A stretch of DNA of 64,000 nucleotides from Siphonodentalium dalli (GCA_032622095.1 CP136064.1:129941605-130005604); one strand, 5' to 3'; positions 10,301 to 21,194 are shown, counted from the first letter of the stretch. Program-made: numbers and translations. The notes: generated from the sequence alone by a model not told the origin.

Positions 10301-11740
10301 ACTCAATGTGATGACACTAGTAACGATGACATTTATTATATTGATTTATATAGGCAGGAATTAATTGAAGGCTACTAGCTATTTAAAATTAATTTCGAAT
10401 TGTCGGTTGTTAAATTCCAACCTAAGACTTGGGAGTCTGAAGCCCAGTCGGGATGGGACTTGTTGAGCTGGAGGAGGGGGTGATCAGTAGTGTACAGTTG
10501 GTAATTTCAAGGTGGATTTTCACCAATATACATACGCGAAGTCTCTCTAGCCACATATCCTGTTTAGATCTACTTCTTTTAACGTGATTATGAAAAGTTC
10601 TGACTGTTGTGATCTCCAGAGTCCCAGTCTTATCATTCTTTGCAGTCTGGTGAGCGACCACACAGTCATTGACTGTCTTGTTTTGGAAACTTGTCCAAAA
10701 CCGGTTTGAGTATAGCAAAATATTCCTCATTCATAAACTTGCATACATGTCGTATATAACTATATATAGGTTTTTTCTCCGTTACCATCATGTCCATGCT
10801 AATATTACATCGGGCGTTTGAATTGTCAGGTATTCCTTGTTCGACATATATTAACACATTCTTATATTTATGTAATTAAATAAAATTGAATGACATGATT
10901 ATGCAGGTCTTATTTTTAGATGCACATAATTGTGTGCACCAGCATAGATCAATGATATGGGTTTACTGGAAACACATACACATTCAAAGTACATGGGACT
11001 GCATGCATGTAGTTTCAAATAATAGTTAATATGTTTCCAGCGAAGTTAGAAATTCAACCGAACACGTTTGTGTCACATATTATTCAAAATTTAGTGTGTA
11101 TCAACGATTCGCTATATTTAGGAACATAAAGACCCAAAATGTGTTTTCTCCGTTACCACGCCCACTGTAATATATGTGTGTCGCATATCACAAACGCCAC
11201 ATCAATATTTTCCACATGTTTTGTTTTCGAAAACGTATATATCCCCACATAAGAAATTGGCCAATTTTGTCTGTTTATAAACCATATAGAGTGATAGAGA
11301 GTGTTCGATTCGGAATGAATTTTTAATTGCACGGTAATCCTAAGATATACGGGTAGCCATTGACCCTAAATATATGGCTAGTGACAGCTAGAATCAAGAG
11401 TATTTTATAAAATTGCATGCATGTGACTATAGCCACCATTGTGTATTGATTCTGACAATATAAAACTGTTGCCACATGTTTAAATGGACTGCACGTAACC
11501 ATATGCTACCTTTTCGGGTTGGTAACGGAGAAAACATGCATAAAAATGCCTACCGTTTTCATGGCATCTGAAAAATAGGAACATGATCCTCCGGTGCTCA
11601 TTTTAACGTGACACATTCCACACATACTATATTTTCATATTATGATGATGATAACCGGCATATCGAAAATTTATTTTTTCGATTTGATTGCAAACTACAT
11701 GTCGATTTAAGGAATTTTAGGCCATCCGCAGTGTCGTTGA

Positions 11741-12035
11741 TAAAGAGCGTTTAGACACTGTTAAACCGCGTTACATAGGAAATATGCATGCATTTCCATT
11801 GCATAGAACTCGCTTCTACGAATCTCCCAAAGGCTGGCAAAATTGTTAATAAATGCGTTTATGTCTCTTCGATAATTGCCTAATACAATTAAAGCGTGGA
11901 GTCTGTCCATTTCCCCATGAAAAATCGAATTCTACGACCACTGGTTTGATTCCATCGATCGTCTTATGTTTACGTTTCGACGCATAATGTACTTGCACTA
12001 AATCGTACCTCTTGACTCATCGCCGAGAGGCTTTA
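11741..12035. other. No gene recognised
   Basis: The flank of copy 2 holds a TAAAGAGCGTT word at 11741-11751. Nothing else was recognised before the tandem units of the Helitron. Confidence 0.4.
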
Positions 12036-12044
12036 TCTGTATGA

Positions 12045-12524
12045 CATCATTAGGGTGCTGCTTTGTTTTTGGACGGGTCAAACCCGTCAAATCGTTACCC
12101 CGACCTGACCTTGACCTTCAAAATGGTCAATTCAAGGTCAAATCTGGTAAAACGGACGGATTTCGACGAAATTTGATACCTACGGCTACTTTTGTCCCGG
12201 GAGTCTTTTGGACGGGTCAAATCGTGACCCCGACCTGACCTTGACATTCAAAATGGTCAATTCAAGGTCAAATCGGGTAAAACGGACGGATTTCGACGAA
12301 ATGTTATACCTATGAATACTTTTATATGTAGGGGTACTTTTGTCCGGGGAGTGATTTGGACGGGTCAGATCATGACCCCGACCTGACCTTGACCTTAAAA
12401 AATGTCAATTCAAGATCAAATCTGGTAAAATACGGATTTTAACGAAATTTTATACCTATGGGTACTTTTGTCTGGATGAAAGCAGAGGTAAAACAGCCCG
12501 GACGAAGTCGGGCCCACCAGCTAG
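12045..12524 (+). mobile_element. Helitron 3' part with ~130-bp tandem units
   Basis: The right end has the Helitron signature: a hairpin GCCCG(8-nt loop)CGGGC at 12496-12513, then CCACCAG and CTAG (12521-12524) followed by T. Inside are about three tandem units of roughly 130-160 bp, each starting near 'ggacgggtca' and containing 'cctgaccttgacctt' and 'caattcaaggtcaaat'. The 5' end (A|TC) was not located, so the start given is only where the repeats begin. No Rep/helicase coding is present, so this copy is non-autonomous. Confidence 0.7.
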
Positions 12525-13020
12525 TTGCCATATATTTTTCTTAGATATGGACTTCGTGTTTGTTGAATTCGGGTTCGAAAAAATATATTTTAAAAACCTC
12601 TATAAATTTCACATTTAGTATTTCTAACATACTCCACTATGAAATATACTCTTAAAATTTGGCATCAATGGGTTTGGTTACTGTGACGACTAATAAAAGT
12701 AAACATAATCCTTTATTTTGACTGCATCAAATTTGGGAAAAATTGGGTTTGGAAAGTCCTTAAATACTTAATTTTATACCCAAATGGTTGCAATCTGGTC
12801 GGTGAAAATTTAAACACGGGAATAGATTGCCGTTGACATCAGACGATTTAAAGGAGCAAACAAGAGCAATAAAGAGCGTTCCTTATGCAGGAAAATTTAT
12901 ACAGATGGGTCTCCTTACCATGTAGGGGAATGGCATGGGATAGGAGTATCTTCTCATGTTCCATCCATGAATACTGGCTGAGAGTAAAACATTACCTATA
13001 CATTTGAACTCAAATTAGGA
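12525..13020. other. No gene recognised
   Basis: AT-rich DNA without recognised features except one TAAAGAGCGTT word at 12870-12880. Confidence 0.4.
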
Positions 13021-13029
13021 GTAATAGCA

Positions 13030-13790
13030 AGGATGTGGCTAGATGGGGGTGTGGGGTGTGTCTCACCCCCCAACTTTGGTCAATTTTTTCAACCTTAGGG
13101 GGGTGACAGGTTGGAAATTTCCAACACATGGAAAGCTTGTGTCCTGGTCCTCCCCCGTGGCTAGTCAAAACTGCTACTAAATTTAAGAAAACAATATTGT
13201 CATACATTTGGTTAACATTGTCATTGGAATTGTCATCATTTGGAAATTTTCCAACCTAAGTGGGGAGTCAGGTTTGAAATTTCCAACTCTATGAAGACTT
13301 GAGGCCAATCTAGATGCTAGGATTTGCGATTTTCTTGTATAGTTTTCCAAATTTTCTCACACCGGGCTGAACAAACATGGACGGACACAATGTCCTGGTC
13401 TCTTCTCCGTAGCCGTGTGCATTTGTCTGGAGTAGGCTACTAGATGTTAGGATTTATGCAATTCTAAGGTTAAAGTATCTGAATTTTCTTATACCGGGCA
13501 TAGTTTATGAATACATAGGATATTAGGCCTGAGGACTGATGTGCAAGGGGGGGGGGGCAAATGGAATTATGCAAAACTTGTATTTGGTCTGTGATTCTGA
13601 TTCAAGGGGGGGGGGGGGGTGGAAATGGAATTATGCAAAAGTTGTGTTTGGTCTGTGATTCTGATTCAAGGGGGGGGGGGGGGGTGCAAATGGAATTATG
13701 CAAAAGTTGTGTTTGGTGTCTGATTCAAGGGGGTGCAATTGGAATTTCCCAAGGTGGACACCCCCAACGGAGACCCTCTAGCCACTTCCC
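13030..13790. repeat. G-rich tandem repeat region
   Basis: From about 13545 the unit 'gattcaag(G)n tgcaaatggaattatgcaaaagttgtgtttggtctgt' repeats three to four times at 55-70 bp, each with an 8-14-base G run. Further left, 'ccaaccttaggggggtgacaggttggaaatttccaac' and a diverged copy at 13245-13290 form a looser repeat. No gene seen. Confidence 0.65.
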
Positions 13791-13813
13791 TGACTAATAT
13801 ATTTCATTATCAT

Positions 13814-14025
13814 TAAAGAGCGTTTATAATCATTTCAGAAGATATGTGGGGAAATTGGTGGCCGATTTTTAAATAAGAGTCTAACACCTCTATCCTGCAT
13901 GATTCCATTTACGACATGACATATCATCATGTAACATATGACTAACACCCTTCCTATCATACAATGGTTTATCACCAATTTGCCACATATCTTTCTAGAC
14001 AACGATAAACGCTATTTATTTATCA
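13814..14025. mobile_element. Small foldback (MITE-like)
   Basis: The segment 'agcgtttata...agatatgtggggaaattggt' at 13819-13862 is answered by its inverted form 'accaatttgccacatatct...gataaacgct' at about 13974-14013. The arms are imperfect, about 40 bp. Exact ends and target duplication were not resolved. Confidence 0.5.
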
Positions 14026-14039
14026 TATAATAATGTAGT

Positions 14040-14588
14040 ATTATGTAGGCCTATTACACCCCCCCCCCATTTAAAGATGCATAATCCGAATTAACGCTCG
14101 CAAATTACTGTTTCTTTGGCTTCGGGCGTAAATTTTTTTTATTTGATTCGAGTTGATGAACACACCCGTCAAAATTAAGAGTGATCCGATATCGATTTTT
14201 GAAATCTATTGTTTTTCACCACCGGTAGCGTACTTGTTAAGGGCCTGGTAAAAAGTCGACGAGAAGTCGGTCTCGGACCAAAATGCGGATAAAGATAACT
14301 ATAAAATCAAGTGGTTTTTGGGTGTCAGATAATTTACAAACGGTAAAATGTCGTTGAACAAAACATTGATAAATAACAGGTTTTGGGAAATTTAATACTA
14401 TAGTTGATTGTGGTTAGCATTATTTTTGGGCAATTAATCGATTCTGATAACTGAAGCAGCATTTTAAAAAAATGTTGTTGTTGTTGTTTTAATCTATGGG
14501 GACCATCGAATCGCCGTGGGATGAAATTTTATAACAGCATCGTTCTTCTCCGTGGTTTATTTGGATTTGTAGGCCTACTGCTTCACAA
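14040..14588. other. No gene recognised
   Basis: AT-rich, contains a C run near 14059 and a short GTT repeat near 14473. Nothing else seen. Confidence 0.4.
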
Positions 14589-14590
14589 TA

Positions 14591-14984
14591 CGCCCTATCA
14601 CTAACTCGTGTCCATATTGGATCTACCGGGTCCGATTCCGTGGTTTCATAGATTCATCCAGCTCCGGTTCCGTGGTTTTAGTGCTACAGGTCAAAGTTTT
14701 GGAGTAGCATTTCCATATATGGAGCTTTTGAATTATTCATGAATTCCATATATGGAAAGTTAAGTAAAACCACGGAACCGGACATGGTGGATCCAATATG
14801 GCCGCGAGTTAGTGACAGGGCATGATGGATCCATCAGGTCCGGTTCCGTGGTTTTACTTAGCTTTCCATATATGGAAGTCATGAATAATTCAAATGCTCC
14901 ATATATGGAAATGCTACTCCAAAACTTTGACCTGTTACACTAAATCCACTGAACTGGGGCCGCGAGTTAACTAGTGATAGGGCG
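14591..14984. mobile_element. Palindromic MITE with TA flanks
   Basis: The left end CGCCCTATCACTA and the right end TAGTGATAGGGCG are inverted, with TA directly outside both (14589-14590, 14985-14986), as expected for a Tc1/mariner-type insertion. The interior is also palindromic: 'ccggttccgtggtttta', 'aaagttttggagtagcat' and 'ccatatatgga' each appear in both orientations. The short boxes TCCATATATGGA occur four times. It has no coding capacity. Confidence 0.7.
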
Positions 14985-14986
14985 TA

Positions 14987-15690
14987 TTAGAACAAGACGG
15001 GTATCAATCAGACTACATGGCATCGTGGCTCATTTTGTTCAGCATTTACCAATTATGAAAACCACCTGTGTTACCTCTTTTCAACACAAATGCCGTGAAC
15101 AGAACATGCACTATTTTTTGGCCACGAATTAATTTTCCGCAAATAAATTGATTTCGTTTCGTCAATAGCAGTATTCCGAATAATAAAATTCACTCAACAC
15201 ATTGCACGACCTTCACCCTGGCGGGAGAATGACTGTTGCGGACAAAACTTTTGATACCTGGTATTTATATTGAGTTGGCATTCGGCCGAACAGAGGTATA
15301 TGTATACATATATTTAATTATTTAATGACTGTGAAACAATCGTGCCGTTCCGATGGTTTATAGTTATACGGTGGTCGGATGGGACATGAACTTTGAGTCG
15401 GTACATTACGTCACACGAGATGTCGCTCGTAAGATGACTTCCAGTATTCTAAAAAAGGCAATCCCACCATGGATGTGGAGTGGATTGTTTTATTCTATTG
15501 AATCACATCATGACATGCTTATCGATCTTTCGAGATATGTTTGGATTTCGCACTAAAAAGAAAGGCGAATAAATAAGTTGTCCTTTAGTGCTCAAATAAA
15601 CCACCGGAATAAACTGGCTTACGAGTCCATGCATCATTGCATGGTTACATATTATGATGGTATGATCCACACTCTAACTTACTCAAGTTA
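14987..15690. other. No gene recognised
   Basis: Only short open frames without recognisable features. Confidence 0.4.
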
Positions 15691-15694
15691 CTGT

Positions 15695-15968
15695 GCCAAT
15701 GGCAATGTATTCTCTTATATATGCGAGTCGACCATAGTCTAAGTAAATACGGGGCAGAAATATGGGATCCATACTTGCAGAGAAGGACAACGACAACATC
15801 GAAAGGGTACAGAAGAGAAGAGAAAGGATGTCACTGTTTAGGAAGATAGTACTAGTAGAGGGGTCAGTTCCGGCTATCCATACACATGACTTATTAACGC
15901 TGAAGGGGTCACTCTCACCAAAAAAAGTGCTGTTCAAAGGGTACACAGGACAGGGTTTGAAAATGTAA
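15695..15968 (+). pseudogene. LINE reverse-transcriptase C-terminal scrap
   Basis: Around 15730-15830 the plus strand encodes a broken version of the conserved block near the C-end of CR1/Jockey-type non-LTR reverse transcriptases. It reads YGAEIWDPYL in one frame, then (after a one-base shift) an IERVQKRR stretch, the family's usual spacing between the 'WDP' and 'QRRAAR'-like motifs. Stops and the frameshift show it is dead. Only the last part of an RT is present; no polymerase catalytic motif is in the window. Confidence 0.5.
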
Positions 15969-15992
15969 AGGGTACACAGGTGACAGGGTTTG
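15890..15992. repeat. Left arm of an inverted repeat around the MULE
   Basis: The phrases 'ctgaaggggtcactctcaccaaaaaaagtgc' and 'gggtacacaggacagggtttgaaaatgt' reappear inverted at about 21195-21290. The MULE at 16118-21134 therefore sits inside another foldback repeat, or the locus was rearranged around it. Confidence 0.55.
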
Positions 15993-16229
15993 TGATCGGC
16001 ACTAAAACAGTTAGATCGCCACTAACAGTAACATCATTACCGTACTTAAACTGTGTTTCTGAAAGTCTGGCAGCCATTAGCAGTTTGTTTTCAGTTAATT
16101 GTAATGTTCATTGGAACCGGACCTCCTATTTACCGAGAACAACCGAGAACAAGTCCAAACGGTCACTATGAATACCGGACACAACCGAACACAACCGAAA
16201 ACAAGTCCAAATAAGGGTTAAAAGACGGA

Positions 16230-16880
16230 AATATATGAAATAAAGTTTATAATGATGTGTGTGTGTATGTAAGCTAGTGATATGTGAAGTTTGGTGCAAT
16301 TTGGTCGATTAAAAGTTATGTTAATGAAAGTTTTATGTAATTTTACGCCGTCGGCGCATAAGACAGAGTCCGTCGTGATGGCGGCTAGCTCTATGAATAC
16401 CGAACACAAGTTCAAATAAGGCGTATATTAGGGAAATAAATGAAATAAAGTTTATAATCATGTGTGTGTATATGTAAGTTAGTGATATGTGAAGTTTGAT
16501 GCAATTTGGCCTATTAAAAGTTACGTTATTTGTAGGTTTATGTACAATATTAGCTGTCGGCACGTAAACCAGAGTTCGGCAAGATGGCGGCTAACTCTAT
16601 GAATACCGAACACAAGTTCAAATAAGGCGTATATAAGGGAAATATATAAAATAAAGTTTGTACTGATGTGTATTTATATGTAAGTTAGTGATATGTGAAG
16701 TTTGATGCAATTTGGCCTATTGAAAGTTTAGTTATTTGTAGGTTTATGTACAATATTAGCTGTCGGCACGTAAACCAGAGTTCGGCAAGATGGCGTCTAA
16801 TTCTGTGAATACCGAACACAAGTATAAAAGGGAAATATATATAATAAAGATTATAATGATTATGATGTGTATGTATACAT
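16230..16880. repeat. ~190-bp units of the left MULE arm
   Basis: Each unit has 'gtaagttagtgatatgtgaagtttgatgcaatttggcc...', then 'gtacaatattagctgtcggcacgtaaaccagagttcggcaagatggcggctaa'. Units start near 16230, 16430, 16625 and 16830; the last is cut by the hAT at 16889. Inverted copies are at 18810-19420. The AAGATGGCGGC core (16585, mutated at 16380 and 16790) equals the YY1-type recognition sequence. Confidence 0.75.
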
Positions 16881-16888
16881 GTATGTAA

Positions 16889-18164
16889 TAGAGCTGGGAC
16901 GGTTATGGGTTTTTCGTGACCGGTTATGAACGGCAAAAAACCGCGATTAACCGGTTAACCACATATTATAGGTACTATTATGGGTGTGTAAGCCCAGTAT
17001 GCAGAACGGCGATGATTGTGATGCTCACTGACATGGTAAGTTTGAGAACGGCTCCTGCCCATTATACAAAGAAGTTGTCACCCATGACACACATAATCAC
17101 ATATCTAATTAATTACTGTATACACCCCGTCAGTAAGCCCAGGGGGCACGTGCACGTTTTTGTCCAAAAAGTGGGTACTGCATGGGCTTACTCACGGGGA
17201 TCCCCCCCGTGCAAAATCTCAGTTAGCCTTGAGATGCTGGTTTACCATCGTATTTTATACTGATACCAAGAGTAGTTGCGTTATATAAAGAGAATGATGC
17301 GTTTTATTAAGATAAAATCATATAATAATAACAAGATACAGATGTCGACAGGTAAAACAAAAAATACAATTTATACGTTGTAAACATGCGTATGGAACGG
17401 TTAATAGCGCACATAAATAGCACAAAGTTCAAACAACAAAGTTCAGAAGACGACAAGTCCATCGTCGTCGAAACCATCGAACTCCAGGTCGTCGTCAGAA
17501 TCTTCCTCGAAGAAGAAAACATTTATGAATTTCGCGGTAATCGACGAAACGTATTATGTACGTTCTGCAACAAGAACAATAACTCTATAAATTCGAGGTG
17601 GATTAATATTCGAATGGAAAAACTCATTATCTGATACTATTTTAAATGTAATGGTTCAAAAATGATTTAATATAAATATTAGCTGCTCTGATATATATAT
17701 TGCCTCATGTTAAAATGAAATAATCCAAGATTAATTAACGCCAATTGAGCCACAAAGATTGTAAACGAATTAACACCAGAGAACGTGGCAACTTTTATAT
17801 CATAGAAAGCAGGACTGCTCGTGGAAATTATTGCGCTCAATTTATATTTTCTTGGGATCAATTTGAAAACACAATAGTTGTGTAATGAGTTCACACCCAA
17901 ATTTAGTTGGAGTAATGCTAATTAAATGCTAATTAATCAAGCCTTCAAAGAGCCGACACACCGCGTTTGATGTTGTTCCGTCAATCTCGGATTCATTTAA
18001 ATGACGGAGACAGATTAACCCTCTTATAGCCAGTTATAGCTGACCATCACATTGATCATACACTATAATAGTGATGTTACGGTTAACCGACCACGGCAAA
18101 TCCGTGACCGGTCACGGCCATAGTTGGTGGTTAACCGGTTAACCGCATAACCGTCCCAGCTCTA
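16889..18164. mobile_element. hAT-type element, TSD GTATGTAA
   Basis: Ends TAGAGCTGGGACGGTTA and, inverted, TAGAGCTGGGACGGTTA; exact 8-bp duplication GTATGTAA at 16881-16888 and 18165-18172. The ends are rich in 'ggttaaccggttaacc'. At 1276 bp it lacks a full transposase. The minus strand near 17435-17525 encodes a short acidic stretch (FEEDSDDDLEFDG) that could be a leftover of a gene, but it is too short to assign. It interrupts a unit of the MULE arm and so is younger than the MULE. Confidence 0.88.
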
Positions 18165-18569
18165 GTATGTAAGTTAGCGGTATGTGAAGTCGGCATGCAA
18201 GCGAGAGTTCGGCAAGGATTTCTATGAATATCGAACACAAGTCGAAATAAGGGATGATTAAGGCATCAGCGATAGGTGATAATTAATTTTCCTGCACTGC
18301 GCAGTAGAGCCTTTGTTGCTAATTAATTACCGATATGCGATCGCGGATTACTCTGGCTTACCGAACTTCAGGGATGTTTTGACAGTGATATTATAGCAAG
18401 GTTTCACAGGTTTCAGAGAAACCAAAATGGTTGAATAAACAATATATGGGTGATGATTAGTGGGTATGATATTTCATTGTGAAAAGGGCCTCCTCACAAT
18501 AGATAGTAAGTTGGTTTACGAGGAGGTCGAAGCTGACATCATGACGAAAAATAAAATTATATATATATT

Positions 18570-18800
18570 GAGTCTTTCATGCTGAGATTAAGGTCCGAAG
18601 TCTTCGAGGCTCGTCAACAAAATAATGTAATTTCCATAATTTGGACCAATATTAATTGTGAAAGTTTAAACCATATTATCAAATTGTAAAATGAGTGGAA
18701 AATGTTGCGACTGACCGACTTAACAGACAATTTATCAGAAATACTAGTAGTTGACGATCAATTACGGGATGTTAGAGGGGCTTTACATGGCTGTGGTAAA
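18570..18800 (+). pseudogene. Duplicate scrap of the MULE transposase C-terminal region
   Basis: This stretch parallels 20297-20520 at DNA level ('catgctgagatta', 'ttggaccaatattaattgtgaa', 'gacttaacagacaatttatcagaa', 'gatcaattacgggatgttaga'). It encodes a damaged copy of the transposase segment around the ESMNNIIK motif. An inverted arm unit starts right after it. It shows that an older transposase copy was joined to a newer one. Confidence 0.65.
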
Positions 18801-18809
18801 AATATTATA

Positions 18810-19420
18810 AAAACTGCCAATAACATAACTTTTAATCGCCCAAATTGTATCAAACTTCACATATCACTAGCTTACATATACACACACGTCATTATAAACT
18901 TTATTTCATATATTTCCATTATATACGCCTTATTTGAACTTGTGTTCGGTATTCATAGAGTTAGCCGCCATCTTGCATGCCGAACTCTGGTTTACGTGCC
19001 GACAGCTAATATTGTACATAAACCTACCAATAACTAAACTTCTAATCGGTCAAATTGCATCAAACTTCACATATCACTAACTTACATATGCACACACATC
19101 TTTATAAACTTTATTTCATATATTTCCCTCATATACGCCTTATTTGGACTTGTGTTCGGTATTCATAGAGTTACTAGTATATAGCCGCCATCACGCCGGA
19201 CTCTGACTCGGCGTGAAATTACATAAAACTTTCATTAACGTAACTTTTAATCGGCCAAATTGCATCAATCTTCACATATTACTAGTTTACATATACACAC
19301 ACATCATTATAAACTTTATTTCATATATTTCCGTCTTTTAACCCTTATTTGGACTTGTTTTCGGTTGTGTTCGGTTATGTTCAGTTGTGTTCGGTATTCA
19401 TAGTGACCCAGTCCAAAATT
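18810..19420. repeat. ~190-bp units of the right MULE arm (inverted)
   Basis: About three units inverted relative to 16230-16880, with 'gccgccatcttg' at 18966 and 'gccgccatcacgcc' at 19184. The block ends with 'ggacttgttttcggttgtgttcggt' near 19350, which mirrors 16140-16210. Confidence 0.75.
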
Positions 19421-19689
19421 AATAAATAAGTCATAATAATGTCCAAGTATAGTGTATATATCACTCTTGAGTAGATATTGTACCATATTTGACCATTTAA
19501 ATGACATATATGTAGTTATTTTACGTATACCGAGAACTTGAAACGACGCCGCCATGTTCTCGGCTGGCGGTAACACAAAGGCATGAGTCGTGCCTAAGTG
19601 TTAATTAACGGGACCTGGGTCTGTTTGGTGATTAGAATTAATTGAGTTGTGTACACTAATATGTGTTACTGTTAGTTAATCACTGCGAT

Positions 19690-20763
19690 GTTTGAGTGCA
19701 TAACATTGTAGGTGAGAAATATATTAAAGAAATAATTACAACTGATGCAAAAAAACACCTTCTGTAATCTGTCACTTGGAAGAACAAATCCTACTTCTCA
19801 AATCAGCAATTGAAACTGGATCTATAATTGGTATCGATGGAACATTTAATCTTGCATCTTGCTATGTAACAACTATTATTTTTAAAAACCCTAATATAAG
19901 GAAATCAACTTCAGATCCACCAATACTTTTAGGACCTTTATTGTTGCATTGGGATGGTACTTTTTAATCTTCCCATCGGTTTTTATCTTATTTATCAAGT
20001 AAATTAGCAGGCATTTTACAAGATAAAGTAACATTTGGAACTGGTGATGAATTGTAACTTGTGAATGCCATAACATCTTGTTTTCCAAATAGCACGCATA
20101 CACTATGCACACGCCATCTTAAGGACAATCTTCTCCATAAAATAAAGAGACCGACAATGACGAGACTGTGCAAAAAGTAATCAATAAGGTTTTCAATACA
20201 AAGACTGGACTTCTGACGACAATTGACAATGGCAGACATACGATGAGACAGAAGCTGACATACTTACGCAAAACAGACGATATTTGACAAATTCATTCAT
20301 GCCGAGATTACGAACTAAAATATTTGACGCTCGAAAGCAAAATAAAAACATTCCTAAATTTTGGACTAATAACAATTGTGAATCAATGAATAATATTATA
20401 AAATTATCAACCGATTGGAAAATATTAAAACTCCCAGACTTAACAGACAGACTTTATGAAATTGTAAATGATCAACTCAGGGATATTAGAAGTGCGCTGC
20501 ACTCAACTGGTGACTTTCAGTTAGCGGAAAAATTCAAAGTAAGACATCAAATTTGGGTAAACTTGCCACCGGAACGAAGAGATAGACGTCTAAAAAAAAT
20601 TCTACAATTCGTATCAGCTCCTTCGAATGTTTTGCTATCAACAGACGAAAAAAAAAGTCCCAAAGGGCAATGTCACACACTCCCCTTAGATGGGGTAAAT
20701 GTGCCGAGTCTCAAATGGTGGAGCTCGAGTGCTGTAATAAGTGAAACAGCACAAGCACTTTAA
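19690..20763 (+). pseudogene. MULE transposase, broken
   Basis: Three features of MULE transposases are seen in order. First, a GIDGTFNLASCYVTT segment (19830-19875), whose D is the usual first catalytic acid. Second, TFGTGDEL...LVNAITSCFPNSTHTLCTRHLKDNL (about 20033-20130), with the second acid region and the C-x2-H motif. Third, an NNNCESMNNIIK segment (about 20365-20400), typical of the region with the last acid. The frame is interrupted by stops (TAA at about 19964 and within the GDEL-LVN segment) and by frameshifts near 20150-20280. The last 159 codons (20284-20763) are open. The gene cannot make a full enzyme. It belongs to the element 16118-21134. Confidence 0.75.
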
Positions 20764-20835
20764 ACAAAACATAGGGGCACGTTGTCTGCCGGTCCAAAGC
20801 CCGGATAAAAGCTGATGGAAGTTTAAATTCGTGTC

Positions 20836-20920
20836 AAACCGAGAAGACACTACAAACCGAGAACAAGCTTAATTATCAAACCGAGAAGACACTACAAACC
20901 GAGAACAAGCTTAATTAATT
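20836..20920. repeat. 42-bp duplication with ACCGAGAACAA words
   Basis: 'aaaccgagaagacactacaaaccgagaacaagc' is present twice in tandem between the transposase remnant and the right MULE end. It contributes two more ACCGAGAACAA words; three inverted ones follow at 21092-21122. Confidence 0.75.
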
Positions 20921-21194
20921 AAGCCGATATGCTGTGTGTTAAACGAGATCGTCGCTCGGTGGCGCTTACAATTTGTTAACAATATGTCGGTTAAATGCAT
21001 AAAAGTAAACATTTTAATGAAAATATTGATGTCTACTGTAGATATTTCAAATAAAACACTATATTTAATGTATATAAGGCATTTTAAACCTTGTTCTCGG
21101 TTGTTCTCGGTTGTTCTCGGTAATAGGGTGACCCATTGGAACATAATCAATTATTCTCTGACAGAAATCATGGCAGATACGAAAACTAAACGTC

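Larger units (their letters stand above)
8037..11535. repeat. Seven copies of GGTAACGGAGAAAAC in copy 2
   Basis: Copies at 8037-8051, 8226-8240, 8381-8395, 8396-8410 (joined pair), 10772-10786 and 11143-11157, all as the reverse word, and 11521-11535 as the forward word. These match the seven positions in copy 1 one for one. The words are nearly unchanged while the DNA between them has drifted by substitutions and indels. Confidence 0.85.
7654..11723 (+). mobile_element. DNA transposon copy 2 (same family, TSD ATCC)
   Basis: Starts GGCCCAAAATTCCTTA and ends with the inverted form of GGCCTAAAATTCCTTA; flanked by ATCC at 7650-7653 and 11724-11727. It is the same family as 3065-7532 but reversed. 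Its own, different target duplication shows it inserted separately and was not made by an inverted duplication of copy 1. Length is 4070 bp against 4468 bp for copy 1. Most of the difference is the block where copy 1 has a nested repeat (about 4060-4770) and copy 2 has a different unique block (about 10400-10715). The two copies otherwise differ by scattered substitutions and small indels. Confidence 0.85.
16118..21134 (+). mobile_element. Mutator-like (MULE) foldback element, TSD ATTGGAAC
   Basis: The left end (CGGACCTCCTATTTACCGAG) and right end (inverted GGGTCACCCTATTACCGAG) match, and ATTGGAAC lies on both sides (16110-16117 and 21135-21142), an 8-bp duplication within the 8-11-bp range of MULEs. 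Both ends carry runs of ACCGAGAACAA. Long subterminal arms consist of about 190-bp units, three to four on the left (16230-16880, 18173-18250) and three inverted on the right (18810-19420). A decayed transposase gene lies at 19690-20763. A hAT element (16889-18164) inserted later in the left arm. Confidence 0.75.

Noticed and set aside
3065-11723. One large inverted duplication of a host segment
   Set aside because: Both arms have complete inverted termini and different 4-bp target duplications, which fits two separate insertions.
15353-15556. A 67-codon frame as a possible gene
   Set aside because: No recognisable domain, no splice context and no neighbouring exons; length is within chance expectation.
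16118-21134. LTR retrotransposon suggested by repeated blocks at both ends
   Set aside because: The terminal blocks are inverted, an 8-bp duplication is present, and the coding remnant is a MULE transposase, not reverse transcriptase.
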